46,494 nt of DNA from NCBI GenBank assembly GCA_013812505.1, contig JACCTH010000028.1:1-46494 (forward strand), in the 5' to 3' direction. The first letter of the stretch is position 1; every line of letters begins with the position of its first letter. Of this stretch, positions 1-8,016 are shown piece by piece. The stretch is from Acidimicrobiia bacterium (lineage in GTDB: Bacteria; Actinomycetota; Acidimicrobiia; Spongiisociales; ZC4RG35). The translations under genes and the position numbers were made by a program. The notes beneath the pieces were generated by a model. It searched no databases, was not told the origin of the DNA, and worked only from the letters and a program-made list of their open reading frames with translations.

Positions 1-26
1 AACCCGCGCCACGACGCGGGTTTTTC
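1..26 (+). terminator. Rho-independent terminator of an upstream gene
   Basis: ACCCGCG pairs with CGCGGGT across a short loop and a run of five T follows directly. It probably ends a gene lying before the window. Positions 27-134 hold no gene; TAGGAT at about 94-99 could be a -10 box for the importer operon, without a convincing -35. Confidence 0.7.
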
Positions 27-134
27 GCGCCAAAACGGGCAGGAAGCGCCGAACACCGGACCAAGCACCGTCATCGCGACCGGCCTCCAGGTCTAGGATC
101 GTCAAGGACGACGTTGGCGAATTGGAGGCAAACA

Positions 135-1181
135 ATGACCGCTGAGAGAGGGGCCCTCAGAGGGCGAGTCGGCGTGTTTTTGGCTGCGATGATTTTGGCT
201 CTGGCGGCCTGTGTCGATGTGACCAACACCACCGAAGCTGCCGGCGATGACACGATTTCGGTCTTCGGTGCCTATGCGACCCAGATCGAAGAACCCTGGG
301 ACGGGGTGATTCACAGTGCACTCGAAGCTGAACAGACGGCGGGTCGCATCACCTACGAGTTCACCGACGACATCGGGTATGCGGGCGACATGGAACGCGT
401 TCTCACCGAGGTGGCGCAGGAGAACCAGCCCGACATCATCTTTGGCGATGCTTTCGGCAACGAAGAGGCAGTACGCCGGGTGGCGGCCCAGTTCCCCGAG
501 ATCGCGTTTGTCTTCGGCTCCGGGGGCGGCCCGGCCGATCCCAACTTCTCGGTCTTCGACAACTGGATCCATGAGCCCGCCTACCTGGCTGGGATGCTGG
601 CCGGTGGTCTTTCCGAGTCAGGTGTGATTGGTGTCGTGGGCGGCTATCCGGTTCCCGAGGTCAACCGGATCACCAACGCCTTCGTGGCCGGCGCCCAGGA
701 GGTCAACCCCGAGGTCGAGGTCAAGGTCACCTTCCTCAACAGCTGGTTCGACCCGGCCGCCGCCAAGGAGGCGGCCCTGGCCCAGATTGCCGAAGGGGCG
801 GACGTGCTCTACGCCGAGCGGTTCGGGGTAATCGAGGCGGCCGCCGAGAACGGCTTGCTCGCCTTTGGCAACATGTCCGACCAGAAGGAACTCGGACCCG
901 AGAGCGTCGTCTCGAGTGTGGTTTGGGACATGGCGCCGACCGTCAAATACGTGATCGATCAGGTCATGGCCGGCTCCTACACCGCGCAGGACCTGAAGGA
1001 TTTCTCGATGATGGGAAAGGGCGGGGCGTCCCTCGCCGAAGTGAACGCTGACGTGGCCAATGGGGTACCCCAGGAGCTGATCGACCAGGTGACCGCCAAA
1101 GAGGAAGCGATCCGGACCGGCAACTTCCGGGTTCCCATCAACGAGGCGCAACCGGCCGGGGCGATCGTCCCGACCGAGTAG
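135..1181 (+). CDS. BMP-family ABC transporter substrate-binding lipoprotein
   Basis: Extracytoplasmic binding lipoprotein of the basic membrane protein (PnrA/TmpC/BmpA) family, whose characterised members bind nucleosides. A signal peptide runs to a lipobox ending at Cys26 (LALAAC). The body has the family pattern of a periplasmic-binding fold, including DDIGYAGDMERVLTE, DIIFGDAFGNEEA and a GVIGVVGGYPVPEVN stretch. I chose ATG 135 because GGAGG lies 5 bases before it; a TTG at 114 would also extend the frame. The gene ends directly against the ATPase gene (TAG then ATG), so the four genes to 4629 form one operon. Substrate is inferred from family; no catabolic gene nearby confirms nucleosides. 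Confidence 0.9.
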   Translation: MTAERGALRGRVGVFLAAMILALAACVDVTNTTEAAGDDTISVFGAYATQIEEPWDGVIHSALEAEQTAGRITYEFTDDIGYAGDMERVLTEVAQENQPDIIFGDAFGNEEAVRRVAAQFPEIAFVFGSGGGPADPNFSVFDNWIHEPAYLAGMLAGGLSESGVIGVVGGYPVPEVNRITNAFVAGAQEVNPEVEVKVTFLNSWFDPAAAKEAALAQIAEGADVLYAERFGVIEAAAENGLLAFGNMSDQKELGPESVVSSVVWDMAPTVKYVIDQVMAGSYTAQDLKDFSMMGKGGASLAEVNADVANGVPQELIDQVTAKEEAIRTGNFRVPINEAQPAGAIVPTE

Positions 1182-2693
1182 ATGTCGGAGCCGGACGGAG
1201 CGACCTCCGTTCTGGTCGAGCTGCGGGCGGTCACCAAACGCTACGGCAGTCTGATCGCCAACAACGGCGTCGATCTGAGCCTCCGGGCCGGTGAGGTGCA
1301 CGGGATTCTCGGCGAGAACGGCGCCGGGAAGACGACGCTGATGCGAATCCTATATGGCCTTACCCGCCCCGACCAGGGGCAGGTGCTGGTCGATGGCGAG
1401 TCGGTCACGATCCGCTCGCCCCGTGATGCCATCGGCGCCGGGATCGGCATGGTCGCCCAGCACTTCTCGCTGGTGACACCGATGACGGTGGCCGAGAACC
1501 TCACCCTGGGCCGGCCCCAGGGCCTGCTCATCGATCTGGAGGCGGCCCGCGCCAAGGTGGACGAAGCCGCCGACCGGTTCGGGATCCGGGTGCGGGCCGA
1601 CGCCAGGGTCGCCGACCTTTCCGTCGGGGAACAGCAACGGGTTGAAATACTCAAGGCACTGGCAGGTGATTGCCGGGTGCTGATCCTTGACGAGCCCACC
1701 GCGGTACTCGTCCCCCAGGAAGTGAGCGGCCTGTTTGCGACCCTGCGCCGGCTGACCGCGGCGGGGCTCGCCGTGGCGTTCATCAGCCACAAGCTGTCCG
1801 AAGTCCTGGACGTCACGCAACGGGTCACGGTTCTGCGCCGGGGAAAGGTCGTGGGGACGGTCGCCACCGCCGACACCGACGAACGACAGCTCGCCACGAT
1901 GATGGTGGGCCGGCCTGCTGCCCCAGCCGAGTCGGCTGCGCGAAGCCCGGGAGACACGGCATTGCGGGTGACCGCCCTCGACGCCCTCGGACGACAGGGC
2001 CTGGCGGCCCTGAAGGGAGTTTCTTTCTCGGTGGCCAAGGGAGAGATCCTCGGAATCGCAGGGGTGTCGGGCAACGGTCAGTCGGAACTGGCCGAGGTGT
2101 TGTCAGGGATGCGCCTCCCGACCGCCGGCTCGATCGAAATTGACGGCCGCAACATTGCCGGGTTCAACCCTCGTCGGATGATGGCCGCCGGCATCGGGCG
2201 GATCGCCGAGGATCGCTACGCGGCGGTGGTGCCCGACCTCAGCGTTGCCTACAACCTGGTTCTCGAGCATCTCGATGAGTTCCGGCGGGGAGCGCTCCTC
2301 GATGAGACCCGGATCCGGGCCAACGCTGACGAAATGATCAGCCGGTTCGGGATCGTCTCCGGTCCCGACGACCCGGTCCGCAAACTTTCCGGGGGCAATC
2401 TCCAGAAGGTGCTTCTCGCCCGGGTCTTGTCCCGGAACCCGAAGGTCCTGATGGTTTCCCAACCCACCCGGGGTCTCGACGTCGGCGCCACCGAGTACGT
2501 GCGGGGCGAAATCGTGGCCCAGGCGCAACGGGGGGCGGGGATCGTCCTGATCTCCGAGGATCTCGACGAGCTGCTGGCTTTGTCCGACCGGCTGGTGGTG
2601 TTCTACGAGGGGAGAGTCGTCGGCGAACTGGCGGCCGCCGGGGCCGACCCCGAACAGCTCGGCTTGCTGATGGCCCGGGGCAGCGCGGCGTGA
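1182..2693 (+). CDS. ABC transporter ATP-binding protein, nucleoside/sugar type, two ATPase domains
   Basis: Energises import by the BMP system. At 503 aa it has the duplicated architecture of NupA/YufO and RbsA-like proteins. Domain 1 has Walker A GENGAGKTT (about residues 44-52), signature LSVGEQQR and Walker B LILDEPTA. Domain 2 has the degenerate P-loop GVSGNGQSE, signature LSGGNLQK and VSQPTRGLDVGA, where the usual Walker B acidic pair is replaced, as is normal for the second half of this class. It begins right after the binding-protein stop and overlaps the next permease by 4 bases (GTGA), indicating translational coupling. Confidence 0.93.
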   Translation: MSEPDGATSVLVELRAVTKRYGSLIANNGVDLSLRAGEVHGILGENGAGKTTLMRILYGLTRPDQGQVLVDGESVTIRSPRDAIGAGIGMVAQHFSLVTPMTVAENLTLGRPQGLLIDLEAARAKVDEAADRFGIRVRADARVADLSVGEQQRVEILKALAGDCRVLILDEPTAVLVPQEVSGLFATLRRLTAAGLAVAFISHKLSEVLDVTQRVTVLRRGKVVGTVATADTDERQLATMMVGRPAAPAESAARSPGDTALRVTALDALGRQGLAALKGVSFSVAKGEILGIAGVSGNGQSELAEVLSGMRLPTAGSIEIDGRNIAGFNPRRMMAAGIGRIAEDRYAAVVPDLSVAYNLVLEHLDEFRRGALLDETRIRANADEMISRFGIVSGPDDPVRKLSGGNLQKVLLARVLSRNPKVLMVSQPTRGLDVGATEYVRGEIVAQAQRGAGIVLISEDLDELLALSDRLVVFYEGRVVGELAAAGADPEQLGLLMARGSAA

Positions 2694-3727
2694 GCATATG
2701 GCGCCGCAGGTTGTGGCTGGCGGCGGGGGTCCTGATCCTGACATTTCTGGTGACGGTGCCGTTCCTCCTGATGGCCGGTGTGAACCCTTTCGCTGCCTAT
2801 GCGCGCTTCCTATTCGTTCCCCTCACTTCCCGGTTCGGCCTGTTGGAAGTAGGAGTGGCTTCGATCCCGCTGCTCTTCACCGGGGCGGCAGTGGCGCTGG
2901 CGTTTCGGGCCGGATACTGGAACATCGGGGCGGAAGGCCAGCTCCTGTTGGGAGCGATCGCCGCGGCCGGGATCGGAGCCAGGGTGGACGGCCTGGCTTC
3001 ACCATTGGCATTGACGCTGGTCCTGGCAGGCGGAGCGCTGGCCGGGGCGGTCTGGGCCCTGGTACCAGCCTTGTTGCGGGTGCGTTACGACATCGACGAA
3101 GTGGTGACCACCCTGCTGCTCAACCCGGTGGCGCTGCTCGTGGTCGAGGGGCTGCTCAACGGGCCTTGGCGTGACCCTGTCACACGCTTTCCGGAGTCGC
3201 CCCGGATCGCTGCCAGCGCCGAGATGCCGGTCCTCATTCCGGGATCCCGGCTTCACCTCGGCTTCTTGATAGGGCTCGTGATCATTGCCGGATTGGGTTT
3301 CGTTATCTCCCGCACCCGGGCGGGGTTGGAACTCAAGGCGGTCGGACTGTCCCCCGTCGCCGCCCGTTTCGCCGGCATCAACGTGGCTCGCACCCTGGTC
3401 GCGGCCGCTTTGATCAGCGGGGCCATCGCCGGTTTGGGTGGTGCCGGGGAAGTGGCGGGCATCCAATATCGGTTGACCGGCGGGCTTTCCGCTGGATTCG
3501 GTTACACCGGGATTGTCGTTGCCACGCTGGGAGCTCTCCGGATGGGAGGAGTTGCTCTGGTGGCGTTGTTGCTGGGCGATCTCACCGTCGGGGCCAGTTC
3601 CGCGAGCCGGGCTCTGGGCATTCCCTCGCAGGCGGGAGACATCGTCGCGGCGGCGGTGCTGTTGGTGACGGTGGCGATGGTGGCGATCAATCGCTACGGG
3701 CTGCGCCAGAACCGGACGGCGCCATGA
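2690..3727 (+). CDS. ABC transporter permease, BMP/nucleoside type (first)
   Basis: Membrane subunit of the importer, 345 aa with about 8-10 hydrophobic segments. It carries the family stretches AGYWNIGAEGQLLLGAIAA and RYDIDEVVTTLLLNPVALL, typical of the NupP/YufP branch of the BPD_transp_2 family. GTG start overlaps the ATPase stop (GTGA), and its own stop overlaps the ATG of the second permease (ATGA). It should pair with the next gene as a heterodimeric channel. Confidence 0.92.
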   Translation: MSIWRRRLWLAAGVLILTFLVTVPFLLMAGVNPFAAYARFLFVPLTSRFGLLEVGVASIPLLFTGAAVALAFRAGYWNIGAEGQLLLGAIAAAGIGARVDGLASPLALTLVLAGGALAGAVWALVPALLRVRYDIDEVVTTLLLNPVALLVVEGLLNGPWRDPVTRFPESPRIAASAEMPVLIPGSRLHLGFLIGLVIIAGLGFVISRTRAGLELKAVGLSPVAARFAGINVARTLVAAALISGAIAGLGGAGEVAGIQYRLTGGLSAGFGYTGIVVATLGALRMGGVALVALLLGDLTVGASSASRALGIPSQAGDIVAAAVLLVTVAMVAINRYGLRQNRTAP

Positions 3728-4629
3728 CTTTTCTGTTGGAACTCCTCGGGGCGACTCTTCGTAACGCGACCCCGCTCGTGTACGGGACCATCGGAGAGAC
3801 CTACAGCGAGCGGGCGGGGGTCCTCAACCTCGGCATCGAGGGGACCATGTATGCCGGGGCGTTCTTCGGTTTCGCCGCCGCGGCTATTACCGGATCGCGA
3901 ACGGCGGGTTTGCTGGCGGCCATCGCGGTGGGGTTGGCGGCCGGTGCGCTGATGGGACTGCTCACCGTGACGATCGGCACCAACCAACACGTCGCCGGAA
4001 TCGGAACGACTCTCGGGCTCATCGGGATCTCGGAGTACGTCAACCGGTTGTGGTTTGGCAGCGGACAGGGGCTGAGCCGGATCGAGCCCTATCCCCCCTG
4101 GGAACCGTTGGGCCCCAACAATGTCTTCAGCCAATACGGGCTCACCTATGTCGCCTTCTTCCTGCTCGCTCCCCTCGCCTGGTGGGTGCTGGCCCGGACC
4201 CATTTCGGGCTCAACCTTCGAGCGGTGGGCGAGAACCCGGAGGCAGCCGACTCCGCCGGGGTCAACGTTGCCCGGACCCGTTATGCCGCTCTGATGATCG
4301 GCGGGGCCTTGATGGCGGTGGGCGGCGCCTTCTTCACACTCGCCGCACTGGGCAGCTTCACGCTCGACATCATCGCCGGACGGGGGTGGGTGTGCATCGC
4401 CCTCGTGATCTTCGGGCGCTGGCGAGTCTGGCGAGGCGTCGCCGCGGCGCTGCTGTTCGCGGCGGTCTACGCGCTGCAGCTGCGACTGCGGATACTGGAG
4501 GAGTTCCAGGCGATCCCGTTCGAGTTGCTATTGGCTCTGCCATATCTGGTCGTGATCGCCGCTCTGGTCATCTCCGGCCGGAATGTCGCCTACCCGGGTG
4601 CGTACCTCAAGCCGTATCGAAGGGAGTGA
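3724..4629 (+). CDS. ABC transporter permease, BMP/nucleoside type (second)
   Basis: Second membrane subunit, 301 aa, NupQ/YufQ-like. It has the diagnostic GETYSERAGVLNLGIEGTM near the N-terminus and NLRAVGENPEAADSAGVNV in the cytoplasmic loop that contacts the ATPase. Last gene of the operon; a terminator hairpin follows 4 bases after the stop. Confidence 0.93.
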   Translation: MTFLLELLGATLRNATPLVYGTIGETYSERAGVLNLGIEGTMYAGAFFGFAAAAITGSRTAGLLAAIAVGLAAGALMGLLTVTIGTNQHVAGIGTTLGLIGISEYVNRLWFGSGQGLSRIEPYPPWEPLGPNNVFSQYGLTYVAFFLLAPLAWWVLARTHFGLNLRAVGENPEAADSAGVNVARTRYAALMIGGALMAVGGAFFTLAALGSFTLDIIAGRGWVCIALVIFGRWRVWRGVAAALLFAAVYALQLRLRILEEFQAIPFELLLALPYLVVIAALVISGRNVAYPGAYLKPYRRE

Positions 4630-4632
4630 GGA

Positions 4633-4656
4633 CCTCCCTCCTCAAAGGGAGGGTTT
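4633..4656 (+). terminator. Terminator of the BMP importer operon
   Basis: CCTCCCT (4633-4639) pairs with AGGGAGG (4646-4652), followed by a short GTTTG tail. The T tract is weak, but the position directly behind the operon fits. Confidence 0.6.
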
Positions 4657-4680
4657 GAGACTTGAGATTTGGGGGACCGG

Positions 4681-4790
4681 AAATTTGGTCAACGAAGAGC
4701 GGCACCCCGAAATTTGGTCAGTGGCAATCGCCTGTAGGGACTTCCGGTAACTCAGTACCGGTACTCGCCACCCAGTTCGCAAATTTGGTT
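4681..4790 (+). repeat. Short direct repeats AAATTTGGT(C/T)
   Basis: AAATTTGGTCA occurs at 4681-4691 and again at 4710-4720; AAATTTGGTT follows at 4781-4790. The reverse complement ACCAAATTTT lies at about 4838-4845, inside the end of the neighbouring gene. Much more AT-rich than its surroundings. Purpose unknown. Confidence 0.5.
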
Positions 4791-4820
4791 GTCACCGATC
4801 GCCAGCAGCCGAATTTCGAT

Positions 4821-5450
4821 TCATTGCTCGTCAGTAACCAAATTTTGATCTGCAGCCTCGAGGCTCAACCTTTGGTCGATCTGGTCGAGGAAATCCTTGA
4901 TCCGCGTCAACATCAGTTCCGCTTCAGCGGGTTGGTACTCGTCGGCCATGCTCGAGTCGGCGAACAGATGGCCCGACCCCGGGTAGTCGAAGACCTCGAC
5001 GGTTCCTCCTGCCTCCTCGACCGCTTGCTTCACCGAATCGATCGCATCTTGCTCCCGCCGGGGATCGTCGACGGTGGAGTGGATTTGGGCAGGCACACCT
5101 TCGGGCCAGGTGATTCCGATCGTCTCCAAAGGAAGGGCGCCGCTCGCCATCACCACTCCGGAAACGGGCCGGTTAGCGGCGACGAACTCGGCCATGCCCG
5201 CGCCATTCGAGAAACCGATCGCTACGAACCCGTCGGGAAGATCGGCAACCCGTTGGATTGCCTTGGCCATCAGGTCGGGGAAGCCCACCTCCTCGACGTA
5301 AGCCCCTGCCTCGTCGTAGTCGTCGAAGACCTGCCTGTCGTATTGATCAATGATGTGCACTTCGCGACCAACCATTTTCAACTTGTTCGCAAACTCGACA
5401 AGGCCGGGCCGAACTCCAAGGGCTGAATGGAAGATTGCGACTATCGCCAT
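4821..5450 (-). CDS. Dienelactone hydrolase-like alpha/beta hydrolase
   Basis: A 209-aa cytoplasmic alpha/beta hydrolase of the dienelactone-hydrolase superfamily. The nucleophile elbow reads GFSNGAG, so the usual Cys of true dienelactone hydrolases is Ser here. The acid is probably in HSTVDDPRRE and the histidine in YPGSGHLFAD. No aromatic-degradation genes are adjacent, so the substrate is unknown. No ribosome site is visible; TAACGT ends 6 bases before the ATG, suggesting a leaderless transcript. Alternative: a general carboxylesterase. Confidence 0.8.
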   Translation of the reverse strand: MAIVAIFHSALGVRPGLVEFANKLKMVGREVHIIDQYDRQVFDDYDEAGAYVEEVGFPDLMAKAIQRVADLPDGFVAIGFSNGAGMAEFVAANRPVSGVVMASGALPLETIGITWPEGVPAQIHSTVDDPRREQDAIDSVKQAVEEAGGTVEVFDYPGSGHLFADSSMADEYQPAEAELMLTRIKDFLDQIDQRLSLEAADQNLVTDEQ

Positions 5451-5456
5451 AGCCCG

Positions 5457-5462
5457 ACGTTA
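5457..5462 (-). promoter_or_regulatory. Putative -10 box of a leaderless promoter
   Basis: On the minus strand TAACGT is followed by 6 bases and then the ATG of the hydrolase at 5450. This is the spacing expected when transcription starts at the initiation codon. The -35 region would fall inside the repeat at 5469-5518 and matches consensus poorly. Confidence 0.4.
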
Positions 5463-5468
5463 ACCGAC

Positions 5469-5518
5469 GCGACCCAGGGTCGTTTCCGTTGTCCAACAAC
5501 CAAAACAGCCCACAGACG
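5469..5518 (-). repeat. Dispersed palindromic repeat, copy 1 (divergent)
   Basis: Read on the minus strand it starts TCTGTGGGCTG, continues GTTGTTGGACAAC and ends ACCCTGGGT, matching the order and spacing of the copies at 17663, 18341 and 43898. GTTG.ACAAC and ACCC.GGGT are the two self-complementary cores. It sits just upstream of the hydrolase gene. Confidence 0.65.
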
Positions 5519-5541
5519 CGAGGCCGATCTCGGAGGATCAC

Positions 5542-5710
5542 TCAGCTCTCGGTGGTGTCCTCGATCATCCTGAAGAGGTTGCCTTCGGTGTCCTTGACGT
5601 AGGCCACCCAACCCACTCCCTCCATCTTCTCCTTCGGCATCGCGATCGAGCCACCATTGGCTTCGACCGCCGCCAGAGCCGCATCGAGGTCGTCAACTCC
5701 CAGGCACCGC
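5542..5710 (-). pseudogene. VOC/glyoxalase-family fragment, 5' truncated
   Basis: On the minus strand a reading frame ends in a clear vicinal-oxygen-chelate C-terminus: LGVDDLDAALAAVEANGG, then MEGVGWVAYVKDTEGNLF, then a TGA stop at 5542-5544. That is only the last half-module of the family (about 55 residues). Upstream in the same frame (about 5710-5800) the sequence no longer resembles VOC and no start codon with a ribosome site is apparent. A remnant is likelier than a working gene. A hairpin, CCCAGG/CCTGGG followed by TTTT on the plus strand (about 5700-5716), lies at the break. Confidence 0.6.
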
Positions 5711-5874
5711 CTGGGTTTTCTGCTATCTGGAACGCCATTGTCATAGCGCTCAGAGCCCTCCTGGTGCCGTACTGGTACCCAACGGCTGTGTGCGACTGAC
5801 GGTGTCGGTTTACACCAGGAAAGGGCATCTGGGCCCTCTCTTTCCGTTGCTGACTGCTAGGTGCTTCAGGGTCA

Positions 5875-6189
5875 CTACGTGCGTCGCGGAACCCAAAAGC
5901 CTTCGTAATAGTCGACCACCTGCTGCCAGTGCGCGGCCTCGGAGGCACCGGCACCAGCCATCGTCTGATACAGCCCGCCGTAGTATTCGACCACCTCCTG
6001 CCAGTGCGCTTGCTCCAACTCCTCGGCGCTAGGACCCTGCAATGCGACGACCGCGCCCACGGCCGCAGCCGCCAAGAAGATCGCTGCGACGATCCGTGCC
6101 CTTCCCAGCCGGAAAGGAGCACTCCGCGCAACTGGCGGGGCTCCGATCTCGATTCCTCCCACGTTGGTGACGTCAGTTCTGGTGGCCAT
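5875..6189 (-). CDS. Small single-pass membrane protein, function unknown
   Basis: A 104-aa protein of a type I do not recognise. Residues 1-30 are polar, about 34-52 form one hydrophobic helix (VAAIFLAAAAVGAVVAL), and the outer part carries two copies of a short motif, HWQEVVEYYGG and HWQQVVDYYEG, about 27 residues apart. AAGGAG lies at a proper distance before the ATG. It is divergent from the GntR/LacI-type regulator at 6287, and the 97-bp gap holds inverted repeats, so the regulator may control it. Confidence 0.65.
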   Translation of the reverse strand: MATRTDVTNVGGIEIGAPPVARSAPFRLGRARIVAAIFLAAAAVGAVVALQGPSAEELEQAHWQEVVEYYGGLYQTMAGAGASEAAHWQQVVDYYEGFWVPRRT

Positions 6190-6246
6190 GTGCGTCTCCT
6201 TGCCTCGGCCGAACTACCGTGCTGCCCAATGTTCGGGCAAGCGCAC

Positions 6247-6286
6247 ACACTATGTATTAGTGTGATATGGCACTATAATACACTGT
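6247..6286 (+). promoter_or_regulatory. Operator and leaderless promoter of the GntR/LacI-type regulator
   Basis: The palindrome ACACTATGTATTAGTGT (6247-6263) has perfect 6-bp arms. Related half sites CACTA and ACACTG follow at 6271 and 6280 and overlap a consensus -10, TATAAT (6274-6279). Exactly 7 bases separate TATAAT from the ATG at 6287, so the mRNA probably starts at the initiation codon. Autoregulation and joint control of the divergent membrane gene are inferences. Confidence 0.6.
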
Positions 6287-7414
6287 ATGGGTAGAATGCA
6301 ACAGATGCCAGGAGATTATTTCAACCTGAAGCTAGATAAGTCCTCCGATATCAGCTACGTGGGCCAGATCCGAGGCCAGATCGCGCTCTTGGTCGCCGAC
6401 GGCGAACTCAAGCCCGGGACCCGGCTGCCGGCGGTTCGGACTCTCGCCGCTCAACTTGGCGTGAACGTCAACACAGTGCGAGCGGCGTTTGCGAGACTTG
6501 AAGCCGATGGGCTGGTCGCCACGCAACATGGTGTCGGAACCACCGTCCTCCCGGTGGGTCATAGGGCGCTTGCAGCCAGCGCCGATGGGATCGCGACTAA
6601 TACGGTCGGAGTTCTCATCGCCGGACTCGACCCGTTCTACCTTGACCTCCTTAAGGGCATCGAATCGACTGCAGAGGAGCGCGGCACCTTGCTCCTGATG
6701 GTCGATACCAAGGATTCGACGGAACGAGCCGAGAGGGCGATCCATCAGCTGATTGCCCGAGGTGTCGACGGGATCATCGCCGTGTCGGTCGGAGGTATCG
6801 ACGAAGCCGAGCCAGGAGCGGGCCTACCTCCGATCGTGCACGTCGACCAACCCGACAGGGATCGTTCTTCGATTGTCTTCGATGCCACCAGAGGGGGCGC
6901 CCTCGCCGCCGGGCATCTCCTCGATCACGGCCACACCCGCATCGGATACGTAACCGCACCTCTTGCCTTTGCGAACCAGCGCGAGGTGTTCACCGGTTAC
7001 GAACGGACTCTCCGTAACGCCGAGATTGCCACGGAACTGTTGGCCGAGGTGAGTGACTTTTCCATCGAGCAGGGCCAACTGGCTTTGGCTCGGCTGATGG
7101 AGGTTCCCGAGCCTCCCACAGCCGTGGTCGCCAGCGCCGGAGTCTTGGCGTTAGGCGTCCTTCGTGAGGCCGGGACTAGGGGCCTGCAGGTGCCAGAGGA
7201 CCTCGCTGTCATCGGCTACGCCGAAGATCCAACCGCTCGGTTCACGCAGCCGCCGTTGACCATGATCTCCGTTCCCGCGAACGCGGCCGGTAGGCGGGCG
7301 ATGGCAGTGCTGAGGCAGCTGATGGATGGCTCAGCGAAACCGGCAGGACGCGAGGTCTTTGACGTCAGACTGATTGTTCGAGAGAGTTGCGGGCGCCACG
7401 CCCGGACCGACTAG
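6287..7414 (+). CDS. GntR/LacI-type chimeric transcriptional regulator
   Basis: A 375-aa repressor with an N-terminal GntR winged helix (about residues 15-88: GELKPGTRLPAVRTLAAQL, VNVNTVRAAFARLEADGL) joined to a LacI-type ligand-binding domain (about residues 100-365: VGVLIAGLDPFYLDLLKGIE, DGIIAVSVGG, GHTRIGYVTAP, DLAVIGYAEDP). This is the architecture of AraR-like regulators, whose ligands are sugars or related small molecules. The effector cannot be named from sequence. No Shine-Dalgarno site is present, in keeping with the adjacent -10 box. Confidence 0.88.
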   Translation: MGRMQQMPGDYFNLKLDKSSDISYVGQIRGQIALLVADGELKPGTRLPAVRTLAAQLGVNVNTVRAAFARLEADGLVATQHGVGTTVLPVGHRALAASADGIATNTVGVLIAGLDPFYLDLLKGIESTAEERGTLLLMVDTKDSTERAERAIHQLIARGVDGIIAVSVGGIDEAEPGAGLPPIVHVDQPDRDRSSIVFDATRGGALAAGHLLDHGHTRIGYVTAPLAFANQREVFTGYERTLRNAEIATELLAEVSDFSIEQGQLALARLMEVPEPPTAVVASAGVLALGVLREAGTRGLQVPEDLAVIGYAEDPTARFTQPPLTMISVPANAAGRRAMAVLRQLMDGSAKPAGREVFDVRLIVRESCGRHARTD

Positions 7415-7459
7415 CCGAGACGTCGCCAAGGCGTTTGGTGAGGCGACTGATCTGGTCCG
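7403..7459 (+). other. Nested inverted repeat at the 3' end of the regulator gene
   Basis: CGGACC (7403-7408) pairs with GGTCCG (7454-7459), and inside it GTCGCC (7422-7427) pairs with GGCGAC (7442-7447). It spans the stop codon. No T tract follows, so a terminator role is uncertain. Confidence 0.35.
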
Positions 7460-7894
7460 ACCGGAAGCTCCCTCAGCTTTAACTCCATGAACACCTAGCA
7501 CGGCCACAAACGGCCACCCCCGCTTGGGTAGGCAAGGCGTCGACGAAGACCGGGTCGTATTCGGGAAGACCCGCAGATGTTTACGGCGGCTATACACGGC
7601 AAGTACTTCTTCATTCGCTGCCCTGTTGTCAAGGCGGACCCAGGGTGCCACAAGCGGAGACCGCCCATCATGACCCCCTTCCGGGGTTTGGTCGATCGCC
7701 ATTGCTGGGTTCCCGAAGCTGAGCAGCGCGAGTCCGACGACATCCCACGCTCGACCGCCTCCAAGGCAGTCGAGCGCGCTCAGAAGTGCCTCGCCATCGC
7801 CCGACGGGTAGTGGCCTCCCGCTCCTGAAAGACAGCTCTCGGGGTCACGCCCGGGCGGACTCCCGCGGACTCCATGCGGACTCCCGGCGCGAAA
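7460..7894. other. Non-coding stretch without recognisable gene
   Basis: About 435 bases with no reading frame that I can defend as a gene. Minus-strand frames here run into the tRNA-like sequence and show no family motif. ACCCAGGGT at about 7639-7647 beside TGTTGTCAA faintly resembles the core of the dispersed 50-bp repeat, but the match is too partial to call a copy. Confidence 0.4.
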
Positions 7895-7968
7895 GGCCAG
7901 GTCAGAGCACTCAAACCTTCGGTCTGAAAAACCGTAGGTCGGCAGTTCGATCCTGCCCCTGGCCACCA
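7895..7968 (+). pseudogene. tRNA-Phe(GAA)-like sequence with damaged D arm
   Basis: The acceptor arms GGCCAGG and CCTGGCC pair perfectly, the T arm GGCAG-TTCGATC-CTGCC is canonical, CCA is encoded, and the anticodon loop CTGAAAA gives GAA (Phe). From the anticodon to the 3' end the length is normal (40 nt). The 5' half is not: the usual TAGCTCAGTNGGTAGAGC is replaced by a stretch reading CAGAGCACTCAAACC, so no standard 4-bp D stem forms and this half is 2 nt short. A decayed tRNA, or an attachment-site copy left by an integrative element, explains this better than a functional gene. Confidence 0.6.
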
Positions 7969-8016
7969 AGCAGTTCTTCAATACTCACAGGGGTTTCGAG
8001 ACATGCATATCAGCGG

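Noticed and set aside
7617-7650. Fifth copy of the dispersed repeat
   Set aside because: It shares only TGTTGT and ACCCAGGGT-like pieces with wrong spacing, and no hairpin core.
7331-7981. Long minus-strand open frame (216 codons) across the regulator 3' end and the tRNA-like sequence
   Set aside because: It is antisense to a tRNA-like sequence, begins with the peptide type that tRNA antisense frames give (RGRIELPTYGFSDRR) and has no family motif.
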